DNA of 64,000 nucleotides from CAVUMR01 sp963742715 (GTDB lineage: Bacteria; Actinomycetota; Actinomycetes; Mycobacteriales; Micromonosporaceae): the NCBI GenBank assembly GCA_963742715.1, contig CAVUMR010000002.1, forward strand, positions 2,666,001 through 2,730,000, in the 5' to 3' direction. The notes beneath the pieces are model-generated. The model saw nothing but the letters and a program-made list of their open reading frames with translations, did no database searches and was not told the DNA's origin. Below are positions 1 through 20,035 of this stretch, in pieces. Each line of letters begins with the position of its first letter. Within the stretch, counting starts at the first letter, position 1. The position numbers were made by a program, and so were the translations under genes.

Positions 1-3000
1 CTTGCCCCGCAGTACCCCATCGATCCGGTCCGGGGTCAGAGCGGTGACCACCGCGTCGTCGAGCACGCCGGCGGCATGCACCACACCGGTCAGCGGATGC
101 GCCGCCGGAACCCCGGCCACCAACTCCGCCACCGCCTCCCGGTCGGACACATCGCACGCGACGAACCGCACCTCGGCCCCGAGCGCCTCCAACTCCGCCC
201 GCAGCTCGGTCGCGCCGGGCGCCCGCGCGCCGCGCCGGCTGGCCAGCAGCAGGTGGCGTACCTTGTGCGCGCCGACCAGGTGCCGGGCCACCAGGCCACC
301 CAGCGCGCCGGTGCCGCCGGTGACCAGCACCGTTCCGTCGGGTTCGAGCTCGGCGCTGTCCGCCGGGCCGGTCGCGGCCCGCGCCAGCCGTGGCAGCAGG
401 ATCTTTCCGTCGTGTACCGCGAGCTGCGGCTCGCCGGTGGCCAGTGCCCGGGCGAGCAGCGGGGCGTCGGCGGTGCCGTCGGTGTCCACCAGTACGAACC
501 GGTCCGGATGTTCGGACTGGGCCGAGCGGACCAGGCCCCCCACCGCGGCCGCGGCGAGATCCGAGCCGTCGACGCCGCCGCGGGTGACCACGACCAGCCG
601 ACGGCCGTCGTACCGCTCGTCGGCCAACCACTCCCGCAGCACGGCCAGCACCTCGCCGAGCCGCGTCCGCACGCCGTCCGGCACCGCGTCGTCGAGCGGG
701 GCCGCGCCGACCAGCACGAACTGCGCGCCGGTGGCCGGCACGTCTGCCAACCCCGGCAACGCCGTCGTGGCCAGGCCGGTCCCGCCGCCGAGGTCGACGA
801 CTCCGGTCGCGCCATGATCCGGCGGGGGTACCGGAGTCCAGAGCAGCTCGTAGAGCGGCTGGTCGGACCCGCCGCCGGCCCGCAACTGCTCGGCGCTGAC
901 CGGCCGGGACGCCAGCGACCGCACCCGCGCGACGGGCGCGCCGGTCGGGTCGGTGAGCTCGAGCGCTACTCCCCCGTCGGCTCGGCTCGCGCGCACCCGC
1001 AGCGCGGTGGCCCCGGTACGGGACAGCGTCACGCCGGTCCACGCGAACGGCAGCCGTACCCCGGCGTCGCCGTCCCGCTGGTCCGCGCCGTCCACCAGGC
1101 CCACCACGTGCAGCGCGGCGTCGAGCAGCGCGGGATGGATGCCGAGCCGGTCGGCCGGTACGCCGTCCGGCAGCGCCACCTCGGCGTACACCTCGCCGCC
1201 GGCACGCCACGCCGACCGCAGCCCGTGGAACGCCGGCCCGTAGTCGACGCCGAGCCGGGCCAGCTCGTCGTAGAGGGCGGCCACGTCGACCGGTTCCGCG
1301 GCGGGCGGCGGCCACTCGACCGGTGTCACCGCGGCCGCCGGGCCGGACCCGGCCACCAGTCCCTCGGCGTGCCGCACCCAGTCCGCGTGCGGGTCGGCGG
1401 CCGGCCGGGAGTGAATGGCGAGGCGGCGGCGACCGGCGTCGTCCGGCGCCCCGACGCCCACCTGTACCGCGACCGCCCCCTGCTCGCGCAGTACCAGCGG
1501 CGCTTCCAGGGTCAGTTCGTCCAGCCCGTCGCAGCCGACCCGACCGGCGGCGTGCAGCGCGAGTTCGACCAGCGCGGCACCCGGTACCACGACTGAGCCC
1601 CACACAAGGTGGTCGGCGAGCCACGGCTGCGCTTGTACCGACAGTCGCGCGCCGAAGGTCCGTACGCCGTCCGCGGCCGACGTGACCTCTGCGGTCAACA
1701 GCGCGTGGTCGGTGGTACGCAGCCCGAGTCCGGCCAGATCCGCGCCGGTGGACGCGCCGGCGTCGAGCCAGTACCGCTCGCGCGCGAACGCGTACGTGGG
1801 CAGGTCGACAGTCTGGTGGCCGTCGCCGAGATAGGCGCGCCAGTCCACCTCGGTACCGGTCGCGTGCAGCAGCCCCAACGCCGACACCAGAACCTGCGCC
1901 TCGTCCCGGTCGCGGCGTTGGGTGGCCGCGAACACCGCCTCAGGAGCGATGTCCTGCGCCAGCGCGGTCAACGTCGCGTCCGGCCCCACCTCGACGAACG
2001 TGCCGACGCCCTGCTCGCACAGGTACGCCACCCCGTCGCCGAACCGCACCGCCTCCCGGACATGCCGCACCCAGTACTCCGGAGTGCACACGTCGTCGCC
2101 GGCCAGCGCGCCGGTCAGGTTCGACACCAGCGGAATCGACGGCTCGCTGAACGAGATCCCGGCCAGCGCCGCCGCGAAGTCGGCGAGCATCGGCTCCATC
2201 AGCGCGGAGTGGAACGCGTGGCTGACCGTCAACCGCTTGGTCCGCACGCCGCGGTCTGTCCAGACCGCCTCGACCGCGTCGACGGCATCCACCGATCCGG
2301 ATACCACGCAGGCAGCCGGGCCGTTCACCGCCGCGACGTCGACCCCGTCGACCAGTGACTCGCATACCGCAGCCTCATCGGCGGCCACCGCGAGCATCGC
2401 CCCGCCGGCGGGCAGCGCCTGCATCAACCGGCCGCGCGCCGCCACCAACGTGCACGCCTCACGCAGCGAGAACACCCCGGCGACATGCGCCGCCGCGAGC
2501 TCACCAATGGAGTGCCCGGCCACGAAATCCGGCGCGACGCCGAGCGACTCGAGGAGACGGAACAGCGCCACCTCGATAGCGAACAATCCGGGCTGGGTGT
2601 ACCGCGTCTGGTCGATCAGCTCCGAGTCGAGCGCGTCGGACAGCCCCTCGAACTCCGCACACACCTCATCGAACGCCGCCGCGTACACCGGAAACGCCTC
2701 GTACAGCCCGCGGCCCATGCCGATCCGCTGGGACCCCTGCCCGGAGAACAGGAACGCCACCGGACCACGCCCGGCCACCCCGGTCACCAGGCCGGGTGCC
2801 GGCTCCCCGACGACCAGTGCGCGCAGCCCGGCCAGCAGGGACTCCCGGTCCGAACCGACCACGACCGCCCGGTGCTCCAGCGCCGCCCGCGACGTGGCCA
2901 GCGACCACGCCACGTCTGCCGGCGAAGCCTCGGGCTGCTCCGCCCGTACGAACTCGGTCAGTCGCGCTGCCTGCGCCGCCAGTCCCGCCGCCGACCGCGC

Positions 3001-4443
3001 CGACACCAACCACGGCACCGGCCCCGCAAACGACCCGGCCGCGACTCGCGGCGCCGCCGGCTCGGGCGCCTCGACGATCACGTGCGCGTTGGTACCGCTG
3101 ATCCCGAACGAGGACACTCCGGCCCGGCGCGGCCGGTCCGCCGCCGGCCACGGCGTCGCCTCCCGCACGATGGCGACCGCGCCGGCGGACCAGTCCACCC
3201 GCGACGACGCCTCGTCCACGTGCAGTGACGCCGGCACCATGCCATGTGCCATGGCCTGCACCATCTTGATGACTCCGGCCACCCCGGCGGCGGACTGCGG
3301 GTGGCCGAGGTTCGACTTGACCGAGCCGATCAGCAGCGGCCGGTCGGCCGGCCGGTCCTGGCCGTACGTCGCCAACAGCGCCTGCGCCTCGATCGGATCG
3401 CCCAGCGTCGTACCGGTGCCATGGGCTTCGACAACGTCCACATCGGACGGTGCGAGTCGGGCGCTGGCCAGCGCGGCGCGGATCACCCGCTGCTGGGACG
3501 GTCCGTTGGGTGCGGTCAGCCCGTTCGACGCGCCGTCGGAGTTCACCGCCGTCCCGCGCACCACAGCCAACACCCGCCGGCCGTCCCGCAGCGCGTCGGA
3601 CAGCCGCTGCACGAGCAGCATCCCGACGCCTTCGGCCAACGAGGTGCCGTCCGCCGCCTCGGCGAACGGCTTGCACCGGGCCGACCGGGACAGGTTCCCC
3701 TGCCGGGTGAAGTCGACGAACACGGCCGGGGTCGGCAGCACCGTGACCCCGCCGGCCAGGGCCAGGTCGCACTCGCCGGCGCGCAGCGACTGCGCGGCCA
3801 GGTGCAGCGCCACCAGCGACGCCGAACAGGCGGTGTCGACGGACACGGCCGGACCTTCGAAGCCGAAGGTGTACGCCACCCGGCCGGACGCGATGCTGTC
3901 GGCCGCGCCCAGCCCGAGGTAGTCGACCACGCCGTCCGGCGCAGACGTGGTCTGGGCTGCGTAGTTGCTGTGGGCCAGCCCGGCGAACACGCCGACCGCG
4001 GCGCCCCGCAGCCCGAGCGGATCGATGCCGGCCCGCTCGAACGCCTCCCAGGACGTTTCCAGCAGCAGCCGCTGCTGCGGGTCCATCGCCAGCGCCTCGC
4101 GCGGCGAGATCTCGAAGAACCGCGGGTCGAACTCGGCCGCGTCGTACAGGAACCCGCCCTCGCGTACACAGGAGGTGCCTTTGCGGGTCTGCTCCGGGTC
4201 GTACAGCGCCTCGGTGTCCCAGCCCCGGTCGGCGGGGAAGCCGGAGATCGCGTCGCCGCCCCGGGACACCAGGTCCCACAGGTCCTCCGGGGACCGGACG
4301 CCGCCCGGGAACCGGCACGCCATACCGACGATCGCGATCGGCTGCTGCGCCTGCTCCTCAAGGTCGCGAAGCTGCTGCCGGGTCCGCCGCAGGTCGGTGG
4401 TGACCCTCTTCAGGTACTCCCGAAGCTTGTCCTCGTTGTCCAT
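1..4443 (-). CDS. Type I modular PKS, KS-AT(malonyl)-DH-KR, C-terminus outside window
   Basis: A chain-extension module, module 3 if the PKSs act in gene order. The frame starts at ATG 4443 and is still open at base 1, so at least 1481 residues are present and the rest of the KR plus ACP lie outside. In order: an N-terminal charged coiled coil (residues 1-34) typical of PKS docking; KS from about 36 with VDTACS, Cys206; AT with GHSIGE, Ser645, and HAFH at 742-745, the malonyl-CoA signature; DH with HxxxGxxxxP, His945, and Asp1108 in HPALLD; then KR with GGTGALG at 1376-1382. All catalytic residues seen are intact, so the expected product of the module is an alpha,beta-double bond. The start has only a weak Shine-Dalgarno. 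The next gene upstream on this strand is the flavin monooxygenase, with a plus-strand thioesterase between. Confidence 0.93.
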   Translation of the reverse strand, partial: MDNEDKLREYLKRVTTDLRRTRQQLRDLEEQAQQPIAIVGMACRFPGGVRSPEDLWDLVSRGGDAISGFPADRGWDTEALYDPEQTRKGTSCVREGGFLYDAAEFDPRFFEISPREALAMDPQQRLLLETSWEAFERAGIDPLGLRGAAVGVFAGLAHSNYAAQTTSAPDGVVDYLGLGAADSIASGRVAYTFGFEGPAVSVDTACSASLVALHLAAQSLRAGECDLALAGGVTVLPTPAVFVDFTRQGNLSRSARCKPFAEAADGTSLAEGVGMLLVQRLSDALRDGRRVLAVVRGTAVNSDGASNGLTAPNGPSQQRVIRAALASARLAPSDVDVVEAHGTGTTLGDPIEAQALLATYGQDRPADRPLLIGSVKSNLGHPQSAAGVAGVIKMVQAMAHGMVPASLHVDEASSRVDWSAGAVAIVREATPWPAADRPRRAGVSSFGISGTNAHVIVEAPEPAAPRVAAGSFAGPVPWLVSARSAAGLAAQAARLTEFVRAEQPEASPADVAWSLATSRAALEHRAVVVGSDRESLLAGLRALVVGEPAPGLVTGVAGRGPVAFLFSGQGSQRIGMGRGLYEAFPVYAAAFDEVCAEFEGLSDALDSELIDQTRYTQPGLFAIEVALFRLLESLGVAPDFVAGHSIGELAAAHVAGVFSLREACTLVAARGRLMQALPAGGAMLAVAADEAAVCESLVDGVDVAAVNGPAACVVSGSVDAVDAVEAVWTDRGVRTKRLTVSHAFHSALMEPMLADFAAALAGISFSEPSIPLVSNLTGALAGDDVCTPEYWVRHVREAVRFGDGVAYLCEQGVGTFVEVGPDATLTALAQDIAPEAVFAATQRRDRDEAQVLVSALGLLHATGTEVDWRAYLGDGHQTVDLPTYAFARERYWLDAGASTGADLAGLGLRTTDHALLTAEVTSAADGVRTFGARLSVQAQPWLADHLVWGSVVVPGAALVELALHAAGRVGCDGLDELTLEAPLVLREQGAVAVQVGVGAPDDAGRRRLAIHSRPAADPHADWVRHAEGLVAGSGPAAAVTPVEWPPPAAEPVDVAALYDELARLGVDYGPAFHGLRSAWRAGGEVYAEVALPDGVPADRLGIHPALLDAALHVVGLVDGADQRDGDAGVRLPFAWTGVTLSRTGATALRVRASRADGGVALELTDPTGAPVARVRSLASRPVSAEQLRAGGGSDQPLYELLWTPVPPPDHGATGVVDLGGGTGLATTALPGLADVPATGAQFVLVGAAPLDDAVPDGVRTRLGEVLAVLREWLADERYDGRRLVVVTRGGVDGSDLAAAAVGGLVRSAQSEHPDRFVLVDTDGTADAPLLARALATGEPQLAVHDGKILLPRLARAATGPADSAELEPDGTVLVTGGTGALGGLVARHLVGAHKVRHLLLASRRGARAPGATELRAELEALGAEVRFVACDVSDREAVAELVAGVPAAHPLTGVVHAAGVLDDAVVTALTPDRIDGVLRGK

Positions 4444-4669
4444 CAACCCAGCCCATCGCGATGGGGAACACAGGTCATCCGGCAGGCACAATCGTCCCCA
4501 TGTGCGGGCGAAGTTATGGCGGCCGGAGCGGCCCGGACAACCCCTAACCGCCCTGCGTACGGTAGGGGTGGCAGCACGCGGTGGTGGGGAGTTGGCGGTG
4601 GATCGGCCGTACTAGCGTCGAGTCGTCAGCAAGGTCGACGCCATCCCGCCCGGAAGGATCCGCGCCACG
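4444..4669. promoter_or_regulatory. Divergent promoter region between PKS and thioesterase with CCCCTA/TAGGGG dyad
   Basis: This 226 bp gap drives the minus-strand PKS and the plus-strand thioesterase. It holds an inverted repeat, CCCCTAaCCG at 4541-4550 and CGGTAGGGG at 4560-4568, differing by one inserted A. The CCCCTA core recurs in the other promoter regions of the cluster (19899-19926, 27211-27236, 29929-29946). A role as operator for a pathway activator is inferred. No clear -35/-10 pair was found. Confidence 0.45.
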
Positions 4670-5437
4670 ATGAGCACGCGAGACGCCGACAACGGATTGT
4701 GGGTGCGGCGATACCATCCGGCCCCGGCCGGCAGCCCGCGCCTGGTCTGCCTGCCCCACGCCGGTGGCTCGGCGAGCTTCTACTTCCCGGTGTCGCGGTC
4801 CCTGTCGGCCACGTCCCTGTCGGCCGCGATCGACGTCCTCGCGATCCAGTACCCCGGTCGCCAGGACCGTCGGCAGGAGAAGTGCGTCGACAACCTGCAC
4901 GAGCTGGCCGGCCAGGTACACGACGTGCTCAAGCCCTGGTTGGACGAGCCGATCGCGATCTTCGGGCACAGCATGGGTGCGAGCCTCGGCTTCGAGCTGG
5001 CGCGGCTGATCGAGACGGAGACCGGCGGTACACCGACGCACCTGTTCGCGTCCGGCCGGCGCGCGCCGTCGCGGTACCGGCACGAGACCGTGCACCTGCT
5101 CGACGACGACGGCCTGCTGGCGGACGTGAAGAAGCTCAGCGGTACCGACCCGGCGATCCTCGGCGACGAGGAGCTGCTGCGCCTCGCGCTGCCGGCGATC
5201 CGCAGCGACTACCGCGCCGCCGAGACGTACGAGTACCGCCCGGGCCCACCGCTGTCCTGCCCGATCACCGTGTTCACCGGCGACAACGATCCGAAGACCA
5301 CGGTCGAGGAGGCGAAGGCCTGGTCGGAGCACACCACGGGCGCGTTCGACCTCAACGTGTACGCCGGTGGGCACTTCTTCCTGGCCCAGCACCAGGCCCC
5401 GATCCTCCGCACGATCTCCACCGCCCTGTCCCGCTAG
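4670..5437 (+). CDS. Type II thioesterase (RifR-like editing thioesterase)
   Basis: A 255-residue alpha/beta hydrolase of the stand-alone type II thioesterase family, which removes wrongly loaded acyl groups from PKS carrier proteins. The family N-terminus CLPHAGG is followed by the nucleophile motif GHSMG (Ser101), an Asp in GDND (205 or 207) and His235 in GGHFF, a complete triad. Start ATG 4670 has GGAAGG 12 nt upstream. It is the only plus-strand gene between two minus-strand biosynthetic genes. Its TAG stop and that of the convergent monooxygenase share one CTAG palindrome at 5434-5437. It is not the amide synthase expected to release an ansamycin, since it lacks the Cys-His-Asp arylamine N-acetyltransferase fold. 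Confidence 0.93.
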   Translation: MSTRDADNGLWVRRYHPAPAGSPRLVCLPHAGGSASFYFPVSRSLSATSLSAAIDVLAIQYPGRQDRRQEKCVDNLHELAGQVHDVLKPWLDEPIAIFGHSMGASLGFELARLIETETGGTPTHLFASGRRAPSRYRHETVHLLDDDGLLADVKKLSGTDPAILGDEELLRLALPAIRSDYRAAETYEYRPGPPLSCPITVFTGDNDPKTTVEEAKAWSEHTTGAFDLNVYAGGHFFLAQHQAPILRTISTALSR

Positions 5438-6987
5438 GCCTCGGCCACCTGCCGGCGCAGCTCGTCGGCGAGGGTGCTGACACCGGCCGGGTCCGGCGCG
5501 ACGCCGAACACGTAGAAGTCGGGTCGGACCAGGACCGCGACGGCCTGGTGCGCGGCGAGGTAGGGCAGGTACACGTCGTCCTCGTCGACCACGACGCCGG
5601 CGGCGGGCTCGGTGCCGGCCGGTACGACCTGCACGGTGCGCGTGCCCAGCGAGGTCAGGTACGGGTCCGGCGCGATCGGCTCGGTGCTGAGCAGCATGAA
5701 GCCGGTGCCGACCACCTGGTCGAAACGGTCGGTCCGGTCTCCCACGGTGACCCGGCCCTGCGGCACCGGATCGCCGGCGCCCGGCCCGGCGGTGCCGTCG
5801 GGCAACCGGTACAGCACCCCGTCCACGATCGGCTCCAGCAGCGACCGCACCTGCTTCTGCCGGGACCGGCGGCGCAGCGCGGCGAGCATGACCGCGTCCC
5901 GGCCGGCCGCCGCCTTCTGGTCGGTCTCGCAGATCACCTTGCCCGAGTTCATCGACATGGTGATCGCGTGCTGTACGTGCGCCCGGCGCTCGACCTCGTA
6001 CGTGTCGAGCAGCGCCGCCGCGGCGAGGCCGCGATGTACCAGGTCCAGCTTCCAGGCGAGATTGATGGCGTCCCGGAAGCCGCAGCTCATGCCCTGGCCC
6101 ATGAACGGGGGCATGACGTGCGCGGCGTCGCCGGCGAGGAGGATCCGGCCGGTACGCCAGGTGTCGGCGTAGCACGCCTGGGTGGTGTACACGTTGAACC
6201 GTTCCAGCGTGGCGTTGTCCGGCGTGATGTCGAACAGGCCGAGCAGCCGCCACACGCTCGCCTCGGTGTTGAACTCCTCCAGGCTCTCCCCCGGTACCCG
6301 CATGAACTCCCAGCGGCGGTGCCCGGGGCCGGCGGAGACCGCGGTACGGGGTCGCGCGGTGTCGCACACCTGCAGGTTGTTCGGCTTGAACTCGCGCGGC
6401 TCGTTCGGCACCACGTCGCAGATCAGCCAGTCGTGGGTGAAGTCGAGGTCGGTCGAGGTGGCGCCGAGGTGCTTGCGGACGAAGCTGTTCCCGCCGTCGC
6501 AGCCGACCACCCACCGGGCGGTGTGGGTCTGCTGGTCGCCGTCGGCGAGCACGCTCACCTCAACGTGGTCGCCGTGGTCGGTCAGGCCGGTCACCTCGTG
6601 CCCGCGCAGCACGGTCACCTGGTCGAACTCCGCGCCCCGGGCGGCCAGCACGCCTTCCAGCCCCGGCTGGTAGAACGACGTCGAGTCGGGCCACCCGGTG
6701 GGGCTGGTGTCGAGGGTCTTGGCGTGCAGCAGAGTCCGGCCGAAGCCGTTGCGCCAGATGTACTCGCCGGATGATTCGGTGACCGCGGCCATCGCGTCGC
6801 CGACCCCGACCGAGGCGAGGATGCGGGCCGCCTCACCGTCGTACGACACGGCGCGGGGCCTCGTGTACGGGGCGGTGTGCCGCTCCACCGCGGTGACGGT
6901 CAGGCCGCGCTCGGCCAGCAGGATGGTGAGCAGCTGCCCCACCGGGCCGTAGCCCACGATCAGTACGTCGGTCGTCACCATCGGCAT
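5434..6987 (-). CDS. FAD-dependent aromatic monooxygenase (MhpA / Rif-Orf19 / GdmM-type)
   Basis: A 517-residue class A flavoprotein hydroxylase of the 3-(3-hydroxyphenyl)propionate hydroxylase family. Visible motifs: the dinucleotide fold GYGPVG (Gly12, 14, 17), the DG motif CDGGNSFVRK near residue 163, and the GD motif LAGDAAHVMPPFMGQG near 284. Homologues in ansamycin clusters hydroxylate the AHBA-derived ring, in the rifamycin case leading to ring closure, so oxidation of the ring of the nascent polyketide is the likely role. Start ATG 6987 follows GAGGA by 4 nt; the in-frame ATG at 6981 is equally possible. It begins 76 bp after the loading-module PKS on the same strand, so co-transcription is likely. 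Confidence 0.88.
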   Translation of the reverse strand: MPMVTTDVLIVGYGPVGQLLTILLAERGLTVTAVERHTAPYTRPRAVSYDGEAARILASVGVGDAMAAVTESSGEYIWRNGFGRTLLHAKTLDTSPTGWPDSTSFYQPGLEGVLAARGAEFDQVTVLRGHEVTGLTDHGDHVEVSVLADGDQQTHTARWVVGCDGGNSFVRKHLGATSTDLDFTHDWLICDVVPNEPREFKPNNLQVCDTARPRTAVSAGPGHRRWEFMRVPGESLEEFNTEASVWRLLGLFDITPDNATLERFNVYTTQACYADTWRTGRILLAGDAAHVMPPFMGQGMSCGFRDAINLAWKLDLVHRGLAAAALLDTYEVERRAHVQHAITMSMNSGKVICETDQKAAAGRDAVMLAALRRRSRQKQVRSLLEPIVDGVLYRLPDGTAGPGAGDPVPQGRVTVGDRTDRFDQVVGTGFMLLSTEPIAPDPYLTSLGTRTVQVVPAGTEPAAGVVVDEDDVYLPYLAAHQAVAVLVRPDFYVFGVAPDPAGVSTLADELRRQVAEA

Positions 6988-7063
6988 CACGTCCTCGCTG
7001 GTGGTTCCGGGCGCGGGCCGCGGCTGCGTCCGGGTCCGGATACGGGCGGCGGAGACATCGTCA

Positions 7064-19759
<12,696 letters not shown>

Positions 19760-19898
19760 GCACCACATCCGTCCGCGGGGGCGGCGCACCTCGGGCGCGA
19801 CACCTCGTGCGCGAATCCCGCTCCGCCGGAAGGGCCGCAGGCGGAGGAACCGGCCGCCATGACGCGCCAAGTCTTCCGAGCGCCCGGTCGTTTGCCGT

Positions 19899-19926
19899 AC
19901 CCCTGTCAAACCCCTATGCCGTCCCT
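19899..19926. promoter_or_regulatory. Three direct 6-bp boxes at 11-bp pitch in the PKS/aminoDHQ synthase divergent promoter
   Basis: ACCCCT (19899-19904), ACCCCT (19910-19915) and GTCCCT (19921-19926) lie exactly 11 bp apart in the 276 bp gap between the divergent loading PKS and aminoDHQ synthase genes. Helically phased direct repeats are the known layout of SARP-type activator sites. The protein that binds here is not in the window, so the assignment is inference. Confidence 0.5.
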
Positions 19927-20035
19927 ATTTGCCATCCGCCCCGTCGCGATCACAGCAGCGGTCGCCGGATGATTGGGCCCGGTTTCGACCACTGCGCACG
20001 TCCGTCGAATGCCCGCCATTTCGAGGTGACCAGCG

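Noticed and set aside
5434..6987. Monooxygenase as proof of a naphthalenic ansamycin
   Set aside because: Homologues occur in benzenic clusters too, and the full reduction in module 2 does not leave the carbonyl expected for naphthalene ring closure.
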